A stretch of DNA of 64,000 nt from assembly GCA_031254875.1 (NCBI GenBank), contig JAIRTW010000105.1, forward strand, positions 18,358 to 82,357, read 5' to 3'. Positions within the stretch are counted from its first letter, which is position 1. Every line of letters begins with the position of its first letter. Shown here piece by piece: positions 19,750-29,228 of this stretch. The notes beneath the pieces are model-generated. The model was not told the origin of the DNA, did not search any database, and worked only from the letters and a program-made list of their open reading frames with translations. This stretch comes from Candidatus Bathycorpusculum termitum (GTDB lineage Archaea; Thermoproteota; Bathyarchaeia; Bathyarchaeales; Bathycorpusculaceae). The position numbers and the translations under genes are program-made.

Positions 19750-20834
19750 TTTATCTGCATCAGTGAGGCATAGTTACGTTCTATCTCCTTAAGAAGAATT
19801 TGCTTATCAACCGCACCGCCGGTCTTAGCCATAGCCGCTATAGATGCGCCGCCTGCACCTACGCCTTCTTTGACTAATCCGGTTTCATAGATTTGCAAGC
19901 CTGGATACTTGGATGACCCAAAATCCAGATCAGCTGCGATGATTGGAACTTCGCAGAATTGATTAACGATACCGCAGATATCGCTGGACTTATCTTTGGC
20001 GACCCAGCGGGTAGTGCCGACGGCAACGTTACAGAGGGCTTTGGGTTCCAAGGCGTTGATTACGGCTAAAACGGCGGTCATCTGGGTTCCGCCTGCCATC
20101 AAAACGGGTGTCTGACGTGAGCCGCCGATGACTAAACCGGCAACTGCCGCCATCATGGGGTCACCGACCGCTGAAATTGCTTTTATGGGATCGCCCTTAA
20201 AGTTACCAAACTTTTGTGCGGCGGCTTTCAAGCCGACTGCTACGACTTCTGCCTTCAAGTTATGCGGATTATCCGGCAAAGTACTGCTGACTTTACCCTG
20301 TGCATTAACATTAAGAGCCGCCAGTACACCCAGTGCAGTGGTGGTTCCTCCGGGTACACTTTCGCCGATGACGAGGTATTCCGACGCTTTTGCCAAGTGT
20401 TCGCCGACAACTTTGGCGCGATCGATCACTTCCTCGACGTTATCGACAGAATCTCCTGTGCGAATGTCGCGGCCGGGACTGCCGTTGACATTTATGTAGG
20501 GAATTTGGGGTTTAACTTTGACGCCGCCGTTTACGATTAGTGCTGGTATGTCGGCTAAGTGTAATGCAGAGGCTGTTATGAGGGCTGGTGTCGGAATGCC
20601 ATCAGGGGTTATGGGAACGCCCTGTATAGATTTGCATTTGCCTAGCAATAGTAATTCGGCATCTGCAGGAGGAGTAAAATCGGTAAAGTCGGGGTTTGCG
20701 CCTGCAGCTGATAAGCCGGGGATTTTGCCGGTTTCGGTGGTAGCTAATGTGGCTATGAAGAGGGGTGTTTTTCCTTCGATCTCTTGGAGAAAGGCTTTTG
20801 CTTTCAATTCATTATTTGCAACTATGAGGTCCAT
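19746..20834 (-). CDS. cobT: Archaeal CobT-like nicotinate-nucleotide/base phosphoribosyltransferase
   Basis: IGESVPGGTTTALGVLAALNVNAQGKVSSTLPDNPHNLK; VLMAGGTQMTAVLAVINAL; operonic with cobS. Confidence 0.85.
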   Translation of the reverse strand: MDLIVANNELKAKAFLQEIEGKTPLFIATLATTETGKIPGLSAAGANPDFTDFTPPADAELLLLGKCKSIQGVPITPDGIPTPALITASALHLADIPALIVNGGVKVKPQIPYINVNGSPGRDIRTGDSVDNVEEVIDRAKVVGEHLAKASEYLVIGESVPGGTTTALGVLAALNVNAQGKVSSTLPDNPHNLKAEVVAVGLKAAAQKFGNFKGDPIKAISAVGDPMMAAVAGLVIGGSRQTPVLMAGGTQMTAVLAVINALEPKALCNVAVGTTRWVAKDKSSDICGIVNQFCEVPIIAADLDFGSSKYPGLQIYETGLVKEGVGAGGASIAAMAKTGGAVDKQILLKEIERNYASLMQIK

Positions 20835-20843
20835 GTTTTTAGC

Positions 20844-21512
20844 CTACTTTGGAGTTACTTTCCAGTTCTTGATTTCTAAGTATCCAAAGCCATTATCTAA
20901 GCGTTTCTTTTCTGTCGCCACTAACTCGATTTTTTGCTTAAAGTCTGGACCGTCAGTGATGATAGTGTGGTATTCGCCACCTTCACCGCAGGGATCCACA
21001 TCGAGGAGTTTTTGGATATCGTCATAGAATTGGTGATCCAAGATGCGACCAAGCCAATCTACGCTGAGGTTTTTGTTGGTGCGAACTACGGTTGCTTTTA
21101 AGCCTGTTGTTAGATAGTTGAGATAGAGTTGGTTTGTGTTGATCATCCATAGCGGCTTGATGGGGGTTAAGCCGATTTCTTTGCAGATGCGGTCCAGCCA
21201 GCCTGCCTCGTGCCCAGCAACCTCACAGATGTCTCCAGTAACTATGCCCTCGGCTCCTTTGTTTTTGAAGTCGGTGAGGATTGTTTTGAAGTCGGTTTCG
21301 TAGGTTTGGGCAGAGGTGGTTTTTTTTAAAAGCGGAACTCCGGCGGCGTTTGCTTGTGCGTCGATGACATCTGCAGGTATCATGTGGAAGTTGGATTTTT
21401 CTTTGTTCATCATCAGAGTTAGCAGAGATAGGACTTGGTGGCCTTGCTGTTTTGCAAGGAGATATGCATAGGCGCTGTCTTTGCCGCCACTCCATGAAAC
21501 AACAACTTTCAT
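20844..21512 (-). CDS. Diphthine-ammonia ligase-family ATP pyrophosphatase
   Basis: MKVVVSWSGGKDSAYAYLLAKQQGHQVLSLLTL; GAEGIVTGDICEVAGHEAGWLDRICKEIGLTPIKPLW; DPCGEGGEYHTIITDGPDF. Confidence 0.9.
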   Translation of the reverse strand: MKVVVSWSGGKDSAYAYLLAKQQGHQVLSLLTLMMNKEKSNFHMIPADVIDAQANAAGVPLLKKTTSAQTYETDFKTILTDFKNKGAEGIVTGDICEVAGHEAGWLDRICKEIGLTPIKPLWMINTNQLYLNYLTTGLKATVVRTNKNLSVDWLGRILDHQFYDDIQKLLDVDPCGEGGEYHTIITDGPDFKQKIELVATEKKRLDNGFGYLEIKNWKVTPK

Positions 21513-21775
21513 TCTATGCTTCCTCTAATTTTACGTCAATTTTATGGTTTTTTGCCATATTAACAATCAGCCATAAAAAAGCATTTTTTATTATACAACC
21601 ATGCAGATAATTTGTCCACCATCAAATTTTCGCATAATATATTGGTGTCTTTTTATGTTTAGCAATTCCACATCAGCTGTTGGCTGGATTAGCCAAGCTT
21701 TTCATATAAGGTTTACGGAAAACCCCTCAATAACACTTAAAATACACAGCAACCACTAAAAAGCGGCTGACCCCT

Positions 21776-22258
21776 ATGAAAAACCATATCCCGCCCCTGC
21801 TGACATATCTTGAGGCCCGAGGCATTAGCCTCCAAAGCCTAATCGACAGTGCCCTTGAAATGTATGTACCCCACCCAGGCATAGAAACACCCGAAAAAGC
21901 CACTGAACTTCTTACAGAGGAATTTCTCGATATCCTCCAAGACGTCAATGTCTCCACACTTATCGTCGCGGCCTTCCACGCACAAGAAGAAGCCCAAAAC
22001 GGCCGAATCCCCGGCTTAACCATGGAACGCTTCATGGGCAGACCAGGACTTGTGGCTGATGAGCTTATTGGCATAGCAATCGCCACCTACATCGGCGGCT
22101 CACGTGGTATGTTTGAGTTCGTGCGCTTTGATCAGGCTAAACCCGGCATCTTAAAAGAACTCCCACCCCTAACCAATGACGCAATCGGCGCATTAGTAGC
22201 TGGGGCATCCTCAAACGTTTACACTAAAGCGCTCAAAAACACAGACACCACCACCTAA
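21776..22258 (+). CDS. cobZ: PgpA-like / alpha-ribazole phosphatase CobZ-type protein
   Basis: PPLLTYLEARGISLQSLIDSALEMYVPHPGIETPEKATELLTEEFLDILQDVNVSTLIVAAFHAQEEAQNGRIPGL; close to cobT/S/Y. Confidence 0.7.
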   Translation: MKNHIPPLLTYLEARGISLQSLIDSALEMYVPHPGIETPEKATELLTEEFLDILQDVNVSTLIVAAFHAQEEAQNGRIPGLTMERFMGRPGLVADELIGIAIATYIGGSRGMFEFVRFDQAKPGILKELPPLTNDAIGALVAGASSNVYTKALKNTDTTT

Positions 22259-22313
22259 CGAATTTCCGTAAATTTTAATACCGCGCCGGCTGAGGGTTAC
22301 TCGTTGGCTCTTC

Positions 22314-23471
22314 ATGGTTAAAACACGTCTCTGCATCGTGACACATACGTTTCTGCCTCATGTCGGAGGGATTGAGAAAGTGGTAAACGAACAGAGCAAG
22401 CGACTGTTGCACAAAAACTATGCACCAGTTGTAGTGACCAATCGCATTGAAACACCCAAACACTACGCAGTAGATGGTGTGCCTGTGGAATGTTATGAAT
22501 CCTTCAATATCGGCTTCAGATTAGGCATTCCCTACTCGATTCCAACCATCCCCAGCCTGCCCATCTTCACCAAATCCGTAAAAAACGCCAAAATCATCCA
22601 CGCTCATGGCCACCCCTATCTCACCACGCTTCTCGCAGGCAAACTCGCTAAATTCTACAACAAACCCTTCGTGCTCACCCAACACAACACCTTCATCGAT
22701 TACAACAACATCTTCGATCAAGTCGAACTAGTCAACGATATCTCAGTGGGAAAACAGAACCTAAACGCCGCAGACAAAATCATCACCATAAGCAACGCTA
22801 CTAAGAACTATGTACTCCGATTAGGTGCAAACCCAAACAAAGTCAAAGTCATCTACAACGGCGTTGACTTAACCAGATTCTGTCCCCGCACCGACAAAAA
22901 ATTGGAGTTGCGACAAAAAATAGGCATACCAAAAGAGGCAGTGGTTGTTTTGACTGTTAGACGGTTAGTGTATAAAAATGGTATCGACACTCTGCTTGAC
23001 TGTGCAAGCATTGCTGTCAAAAAAAACCCCAACATCGTGTTTTTGGTCGCGGGCAAGGGTCCCGACTTGGAGAATGTAAGGCTACAAGTGGCGCAACGAA
23101 GAATTACAGCTAACTTTAGGTTGGCAGGGTTTGTAGGCGATGCTGATTTACCCGGCTACTATAATTTAGCGGACCTGTTTGTGCTACCGTCGAAGTCGGG
23201 GGAGGGATTACCGTTGGTGGCGCTGGAAGCTATGGCATGTGGATTACCCGTTATAGCGACTAATGTGGGTGGCATCGGTGAGGTTCCTGTAGCGGAGTTT
23301 GGTAGATTGATACCGCCTGATGAGCCGGAGCGGCTTGCGGAAGCGATTTTAGAGTTGGCCATGTCTGGATATGGTTCCCAAAAAGCTGAGTTGCGCGCGA
23401 GAGTTGAGGAACGGTTCAGCTGGGATACAAACATTGAGCAACTGACCGAAATATACGAAGAACTTATTTAA
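22314..23471 (+). CDS. Glycosyltransferase family 4
   Basis: HTFLPHVGGIEKVVNEQSKRL; VIYNGVDLTRFCPRTDKK; SGEGLPLVALEAMACGLPVIATNVGGIGEV. Confidence 0.93.
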   Translation: MVKTRLCIVTHTFLPHVGGIEKVVNEQSKRLLHKNYAPVVVTNRIETPKHYAVDGVPVECYESFNIGFRLGIPYSIPTIPSLPIFTKSVKNAKIIHAHGHPYLTTLLAGKLAKFYNKPFVLTQHNTFIDYNNIFDQVELVNDISVGKQNLNAADKIITISNATKNYVLRLGANPNKVKVIYNGVDLTRFCPRTDKKLELRQKIGIPKEAVVVLTVRRLVYKNGIDTLLDCASIAVKKNPNIVFLVAGKGPDLENVRLQVAQRRITANFRLAGFVGDADLPGYYNLADLFVLPSKSGEGLPLVALEAMACGLPVIATNVGGIGEVPVAEFGRLIPPDEPERLAEAILELAMSGYGSQKAELRARVEERFSWDTNIEQLTEIYEELI

Positions 23472-23518
23472 CCATGTAACGGAACATTATAGCCCGCTAA
23501 TACGGATGGTGTAACCAA

Positions 23519-24238
23519 ATGACGACTAAAGTTGAACTGGTCTCGGTTGTTATTCCAACCCTCAACGAAGCCGGAAACATTTTGGAAGCCGTAGAAACTA
23601 TTCAAAAGGATTTGATTTATCCCAAAGAAATCATCATTGTCGACGGCAACTCCACTGATGGTACCAAAGAAATCGTGAAAGGCCTCGATTACTGTCGTCT
23701 AATCGTGGAACCTCGCCGCGGATACGGCTTAGCCCTCTTAACAGGCATGAAAAACGCCAAAGGCAACATCATCATAATGGTGGACGGCGACGGCACCTAC
23801 GAAGTTCGCCACATTAACCGCATGATAGCCAAAATGATCGAGACAGACGCCGATATGGTTTTAGCCACTCGCATGTATGACCCCAACAAAGCCATGGGCT
23901 TGATGAATTTCATCGGCAACAAAGTCATCACCTTTGTCTATGATTTCGTTTACAGTCAGTTCTTAAGCGATACACAATCAGGGTTTCGCGCCATCTCCCA
24001 TGAAGCCATCAATAAAGTGGAACTCAAAGAGGACGACATGGCATTTGCCACAGAGATGCTCATCCAGTTTGCTAAGGAAGGTTTCAGCATGGTAGAAGTT
24101 CCCACGACATATAAAACACGGAAGTATGGCAAACCGAAACTGAGAAGATTTAAGTCAGGAATTGAAATATTTAGCACCATCTTTAAGGGGATTTTAGATG
24201 CTGAAACTATCCGAAATCAGAAAAATCGGTTTGGATGA
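23519..24238 (+). CDS. Glycosyltransferase family 2 (dolichyl-phosphate sugar synthase-like)
   Basis: VSVVIPTLNEAGNILEAVETI; MVDGDGTYEV; DTQSGFRAI. Confidence 0.92.
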   Translation: MTTKVELVSVVIPTLNEAGNILEAVETIQKDLIYPKEIIIVDGNSTDGTKEIVKGLDYCRLIVEPRRGYGLALLTGMKNAKGNIIIMVDGDGTYEVRHINRMIAKMIETDADMVLATRMYDPNKAMGLMNFIGNKVITFVYDFVYSQFLSDTQSGFRAISHEAINKVELKEDDMAFATEMLIQFAKEGFSMVEVPTTYKTRKYGKPKLRRFKSGIEIFSTIFKGILDAETIRNQKNRFG

Positions 24239-24707
24239 AGAAAAAGGCTATGTTGTAGCGATTTTCTTGGCGCTGATTATTGTTGCCGCTGTGGTAGCAG
24301 GCTACTACCTCCTCGGCGACCACACGCCTGAAGAATACAACACCATCAGTCTGCTTAACCACCAAAAACAAGCCACAGAGTACCCAGAAATTATCTTAAC
24401 CAACCACACCAGCGAGTTCAGCGTCTATGTTAACGTTGAAAACCACATGAACACCGCACAAAACTATATAGTACATACCAAAATCACAAAGAACCTGCCC
24501 GCCAACTTTCCAAACGGCCTCCAAGTTGACCCCACCGACACCTACAAATTCAGCCTATCACCGGGAGAAACCCACCAGAAACTAGTAACAGTTACCGAGG
24601 ACACACCCGGCAACTATGCAGTTGTTTTTGAGCTGTGGCGCGATTCAGGAACAGGCATCTATATGTTTACCCGAAACTACTGTAGCCTAAACATACAAGT
24701 CAAATAA
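24198..24707 (+). CDS. DUF1616-like membrane protein
   Basis: Single N-terminal TM, beta-rich extracellular part with YKFSLSPGETHQKLVTVTEDTPGNYAVVFELWRD; overlaps the GT2 gene. Confidence 0.6.
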   Translation: MLKLSEIRKIGLDEEKGYVVAIFLALIIVAAVVAGYYLLGDHTPEEYNTISLLNHQKQATEYPEIILTNHTSEFSVYVNVENHMNTAQNYIVHTKITKNLPANFPNGLQVDPTDTYKFSLSPGETHQKLVTVTEDTPGNYAVVFELWRDSGTGIYMFTRNYCSLNIQVK

Positions 24708-24976
24708 CTATTCAAACAAGCAAACAACAACATATACCGCTCTCATACCACACACAATACATAACCTGCCCTCACATAATACACATCATGTTTTCTGTAT
24801 CAAACCAAACCTTAAAAGCAGAGGAAATAACTGAAAAAAACAAAAACAACTCTACAAAGACCTAAAGTAACCCCCAACAGTGATTTATGTATTAACGGGA
24901 ATTCGGGATATAAAGATAAAGTATACATAAAATACGGCGTTAGCGCTCTATGGGTTAGATGCTTATATGCAGGTAT

Positions 24977-26539
24977 TTATTTTCGGCGACGCATCCTCTG
25001 AGACGGGACGACAGCGAGCTCGGGTGTTTTGAGCTCATTAATTAACGGCTCTTGAGGAACAGGCGGATTTTGTCGGTCAGCATATTCATTTTCAATGGCG
25101 ACGCGATGGACATTGTTGTAGGCACAGAAGGGAATGATTTTCTTATCAGGAGTAATGTAGTGAACAACGCATCGACGGACACGATTAACGTCAAAGTTAT
25201 AGTTGTCCATAAATGCCATACAACCTAGCAGGAAAATACGACGACGGATTTTGCCCAGCGACTTGTAGGAGGGCGCGATGTGTGTCTGCAGGATAGTTTT
25301 GAGGAGAGTAAAGGTTCCGACTTCTTTTGTGACTAGTAGCATATCCATTGATACCATGGCACCCATGAACAGTGAGGAGAGTAATTGGAGTTTGTTTTTG
25401 GATTCAGCGTTTTCAGCGGTTTTGCGTATGGTGTTAAAGAAGCGATCGAAGTTGACGAAGCGATTAATTGGATACATTTTCCCCGTGTGAGGCGATACGT
25501 AAATCCAGTTAACGATGCCGCATTGGGGGCTACAGCTAAATAGCGGCCAAGGCTTTTGCATAAATTTACGCATTATTTTAATGGGAGAGGTCATAACCGA
25601 CATGGGGAATAAATCGGTGGTTTTGATCTCACCGTTAGTCTGTTGTTCCACATCTTCAGCGAAACTCCATTCGCGGAAGTTTTCGCGGAAAGGGTTCTCT
25701 GTGGCTCTACCGGTGAATGCGATGGGCTGGAAGATTAAGCCGCGGATGATATCGGTGTGTTTGGAGGCGAAGCGAATCATATCACCGACTTCTTTGTCGT
25801 TGAGACTCTTCATGAGTGTGTTAACTAGGATGATTTCCATGTCGTATTTGCGGCAGACGTCGATGGTTTTAAGTTTCATATCCACAAGGGGAAGTCCGCG
25901 GATTTTCTTGTTAAAGTCTTCATGAAAGCTATCAAAGGATAGGTAAACTATGTTTAAACCGCTGTCTTTAAGCCGCTTAGCTAGGCCTTCATCAGTGACG
26001 AGGTGGGTGCCGTTGGTTGCTAGAATCGTCATGAATTTCAAGCGGTGTGCGGCGGCAATGATTTCAGGCATGTCTTCGCGTTCAAGCGGTTCTCCTCCGC
26101 TAAATAGTATTGCAGGCGGTTTGGGGTTGGCTTTAGCGGCGAACTCGAGCATGCCGATGAGGGCTTCTTTGGTGGGTTCATAATCGGTTGTTTCCTGTCC
26201 CGGAAACGTTGAGAAACAGACTGCGCAATGGAAATTGCAACGTTTTGTTACATCGATGACGCCTATGACAGTTCCAGAAGCGTGGTTTTTGCAGGTTTCG
26301 CATACATAGGGGCAACCCTCGGGGTTTTTGGGTGCGTTTAAGTCACCGAGGTACTGGAACTGGTCATATTTTTTCATATGACTAAAGATGGGCTGGCTTT
26401 GCCAGTGAGTGGCTTTGAAGTTACCGTGTTGGGGGCAGTGTTTTGTGATTTGGATTTTGCCGTTTTGACTGCTGAGTTGAGCATCAATTTTCTTTTGGCA
26501 TTCAGGGCAGATGCTTTTGGTTTTGCTCATATTAACCAT
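24977..26539 (-). CDS. Tes-like radical SAM protein (tetraether lipid synthase family)
   Basis: N-terminal SICPECQKKIDA...CPQHGNFK, GCPYVCETCKNHASGTVIGVIDVTKRCNFHCAVCFSTFPG and FSGGEPLEREDMPEI; matches the Tes/COG1964 layout. Confidence 0.75.
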   Translation of the reverse strand: MVNMSKTKSICPECQKKIDAQLSSQNGKIQITKHCPQHGNFKATHWQSQPIFSHMKKYDQFQYLGDLNAPKNPEGCPYVCETCKNHASGTVIGVIDVTKRCNFHCAVCFSTFPGQETTDYEPTKEALIGMLEFAAKANPKPPAILFSGGEPLEREDMPEIIAAAHRLKFMTILATNGTHLVTDEGLAKRLKDSGLNIVYLSFDSFHEDFNKKIRGLPLVDMKLKTIDVCRKYDMEIILVNTLMKSLNDKEVGDMIRFASKHTDIIRGLIFQPIAFTGRATENPFRENFREWSFAEDVEQQTNGEIKTTDLFPMSVMTSPIKIMRKFMQKPWPLFSCSPQCGIVNWIYVSPHTGKMYPINRFVNFDRFFNTIRKTAENAESKNKLQLLSSLFMGAMVSMDMLLVTKEVGTFTLLKTILQTHIAPSYKSLGKIRRRIFLLGCMAFMDNYNFDVNRVRRCVVHYITPDKKIIPFCAYNNVHRVAIENEYADRQNPPVPQEPLINELKTPELAVVPSQRMRRRK

Positions 26540-27411
26540 CCTGCTATGGCTTCAACTATGAGTGCAAGTGGCAATAGCATCATCGACATGGTGACGATGC
26601 GTTCGTATTTGCGGACGTTTTGCACTGTGGAGCCAGAGATAAACAAGCGGACAGACGAATAGATTAACAGAGCGCTCCAGGTGAGGATAAGCGGTAGATA
26701 ATAAACGGTAAAGTGACCAGGGAACAGAGGCAGTGACGGCAGAGGAGCAAGCAACCCAGTTAGCAAGAAGAACACAGCCCCGACTTTTGCAGCGTTATAT
26801 TTGCCTATTTTCTGGGGCAGGGTGGGGTATCCGACCTTGGCGTCGCCCTCAAAGCTTAGCACATCTCGAAGCACATTGCCGCCGATGGTGCCAAACGCGA
26901 TTGGATAGAGACTTAGCGAAATCATAGTTACGGTACCCGAGATTGCGGCCTGGCCATACAGAAAAGCCGTTCCCGTTAGAATACCTACAACTATGTTGGC
27001 AGCAAAACCCGATTTTTTCTTCACCAAATAGGAGTAGAGTATAAGCACCAAGGAATCAACGGCAAGAATAGCAAAGCTAAGTGGCGGTAGCCAGTAAGTA
27101 AGACCCAACCCTACAGCGAAGAGGATGCTTGAAATCGTCACCACCTGTTTTAAGGTCAGCGCGCCTGCGGGTATAGGGCGTTTAGGTTTGATGACAGCAT
27201 CACTTTCGCGGTCAAAGTAATCGTTTATTGCAAAGCCAGCAGATGTTATGAATGCCATGGAGAAGAAAATTAAAACAGCCGTCTGCAGACTCATATTTAG
27301 AGGGTCTTTCAGAATGGCAAACGCTGTTAAAAGCGAGAGACCACCTGTCATGAGCCAATAGGGAAGCCGCAGAAGCGCAACTAAACCCTTAACCGGTGAG
27401 GAACTAGTCAT
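26527..27411 (-). CDS. UbiA-family prenyltransferase (digeranylgeranylglyceryl phosphate synthase-like)
   Basis: NDYFDRESDAVIKPKRPIPAGALT and DVLSFEGDAKVGYPTLPQKIGKYNAAKVG motifs; multi-TM. Confidence 0.85.
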   Translation of the reverse strand: MTSSSPVKGLVALLRLPYWLMTGGLSLLTAFAILKDPLNMSLQTAVLIFFSMAFITSAGFAINDYFDRESDAVIKPKRPIPAGALTLKQVVTISSILFAVGLGLTYWLPPLSFAILAVDSLVLILYSYLVKKKSGFAANIVVGILTGTAFLYGQAAISGTVTMISLSLYPIAFGTIGGNVLRDVLSFEGDAKVGYPTLPQKIGKYNAAKVGAVFFLLTGLLAPLPSLPLFPGHFTVYYLPLILTWSALLIYSSVRLFISGSTVQNVRKYERIVTMSMMLLPLALIVEAIAGWLI

Positions 27412-28334
27412 ATGCTGATTTTCCTGTCAGCGATGACTTCATTTATGCTATCTTCCAAGGTGACTTTGGGGACCCAGTTGAGATCTTTTTGGGCTTTACT
27501 GATGTCAAACCAGATTTTAGTTACGTCACCCTGCCAAGACTGATTTGTGGTTGTAACAATCGTTCGATTTTGGAGCCCAAGGATGGTTAAAATAAGTTGA
27601 GCAAGCTCGAGGATGCTGGTAGATTTGCCGACGCCCAAATTGTAGATTTCGCCATTAAATTTATCGCCGGCACCGACGCGTAACAGAGCTTCAACCACAT
27701 CGGAGACATGCACAAAATCCCGTGACTGCTTGCCTGTGCCGATGATTTCGAGCTTGTTGGGGTTCTTGGCAAGCTTGTCGAGAAAATCATGGATAACACC
27801 ATGGCACCGAAGACCATACACATTAGCGAAACGGGTTATGACAATATCTAGACCATATTGGTCACGATACATCTGGCAGTATTCTTCACCCACCACTTTG
27901 GATAAGCCATAACATGAGAAGGGATGGAACCCATAGGTTTCAGGTGTTGGAAACACACTCGGGTTACCATAGACTGCGGCGCTTGAGGCAAACACCACTT
28001 TTGCGTCGTCTTTTCGGGCTTTCTCCAACACGTAAACAGTGCCTTTAGCGTTGGTTTCGAAATCAATCAGCGGATTCTCCATAGAGTAGGGCACAACGAC
28101 TTGTGCGGCTAGATGATAAATCAGATCCTGCTTGGGTAAACCGCAGAGGGTTTGGAGGTCTAATATGTCGCCCTTTACGAATTTAGCCGAGGGAACATCG
28201 TTAACGTTTTCTATTTTGCCGCTGGATAAATCATCATAGATGGTTAAATTACCGGTTATCGTTGAGAGTTTTCTGCATAGGTGATAACCTATGAACCCCG
28301 CTCCGCCTGTAACTAGGACCTTTTGCTCGTCCAC
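27408..28334 (-). CDS. NAD-dependent nucleotide-sugar epimerase/dehydratase (GalE-like)
   Basis: VLVTGGAGFIGYHLCRKL Rossmann motif; SCYGLSKVVGEEYCQMY YxxxK motif. Confidence 0.92.
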   Translation of the reverse strand: MDEQKVLVTGGAGFIGYHLCRKLSTITGNLTIYDDLSSGKIENVNDVPSAKFVKGDILDLQTLCGLPKQDLIYHLAAQVVVPYSMENPLIDFETNAKGTVYVLEKARKDDAKVVFASSAAVYGNPSVFPTPETYGFHPFSCYGLSKVVGEEYCQMYRDQYGLDIVITRFANVYGLRCHGVIHDFLDKLAKNPNKLEIIGTGKQSRDFVHVSDVVEALLRVGAGDKFNGEIYNLGVGKSTSILELAQLILTILGLQNRTIVTTTNQSWQGDVTKIWFDISKAQKDLNWVPKVTLEDSINEVIADRKISI

Positions 28335-28376
28335 AGTAACCCCTTAAACCTACGATAAAGCCTATATTCTATTTAA

Positions 28377-29228
28377 ATGAGTTGTAAGTGTATGCCACTG
28401 GTGAAAGCCCTAAAAGTTTTCAAGGATCTGTTATCTTTCCTCACCATCATCCCATTGGGAGGAAAAGAAGACTTCATTTTCACCACAGCATCCAACATGT
28501 GGCTTTTTCCTGTAGTTGGCAGTTTCATCGGTCTTTTAGGCAGTTTGTACTTCATGCTTTCAAGCAACGTCACCGCCTTTCTGCTGAATTTAATCAATAC
28601 TTACGTGGCTTTGCCTAGGGTATTTTTGGGTGCAGCTATCCCGGCTGCCATGACCATAGCTTTTCTGCTTGTTCTCACGGGGCTACAACACTTTGATGGT
28701 TTAATCGACCTCGGCAATGCACTGGGACTACGTAACCTTCACGACCGCAAAATGAAGGCACATGCTTGGACGGTAACATATGCCGGTGCAGTTTTGGCTT
28801 TAGCCGTAGAATTCGCTGCGGTTGCAGGTTTGTTCTTGATTAATCCTGTGTTTGCTTTCTCCGCCATCATCCTTGCCGAGGTTTCAGCCAAACTCGCCAT
28901 GGTAACAATTGTCTGGATAGGCAAACCTTCGCATAAAGGGTTAGGCTCGATTTTTCTGGCAAAAGCCAAAAAGAACCTCAACGCCGTAGCATACCTGCTC
29001 TCAGCCCTCATAGTTTATGCCGTTTTCTATTTCACCGGCCACGTCATGTTGGGATTGGCAGCAGTGGGTTTAATGTTTATCAGCGTTCCCATAGCATTTG
29101 TTATGAACAGGGTATCAAACCATGTGTTTGGGGGAGTCAGTGGAGATATGATTGGGGCAACCAACGAAACCGCAAGGGCAGTGACACTAATTTTGTTTGC
29201 ACTACTACTATTGGTGGTGGTTGTTTGA
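28377..29228 (+). CDS. cobS: Adenosylcobinamide-GDP ribazoletransferase (CobS), copy 2
   Basis: FKDLLSFLTIIPLGGKEDFIFTTASNMWLFPVVGSFIGLLG, TGLQHFDGLIDLGNALGLRN, GVSGDMIGATNETAR. Confidence 0.9.
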   Translation: MSCKCMPLVKALKVFKDLLSFLTIIPLGGKEDFIFTTASNMWLFPVVGSFIGLLGSLYFMLSSNVTAFLLNLINTYVALPRVFLGAAIPAAMTIAFLLVLTGLQHFDGLIDLGNALGLRNLHDRKMKAHAWTVTYAGAVLALAVEFAAVAGLFLINPVFAFSAIILAEVSAKLAMVTIVWIGKPSHKGLGSIFLAKAKKNLNAVAYLLSALIVYAVFYFTGHVMLGLAAVGLMFISVPIAFVMNRVSNHVFGGVSGDMIGATNETARAVTLILFALLLLVVVV

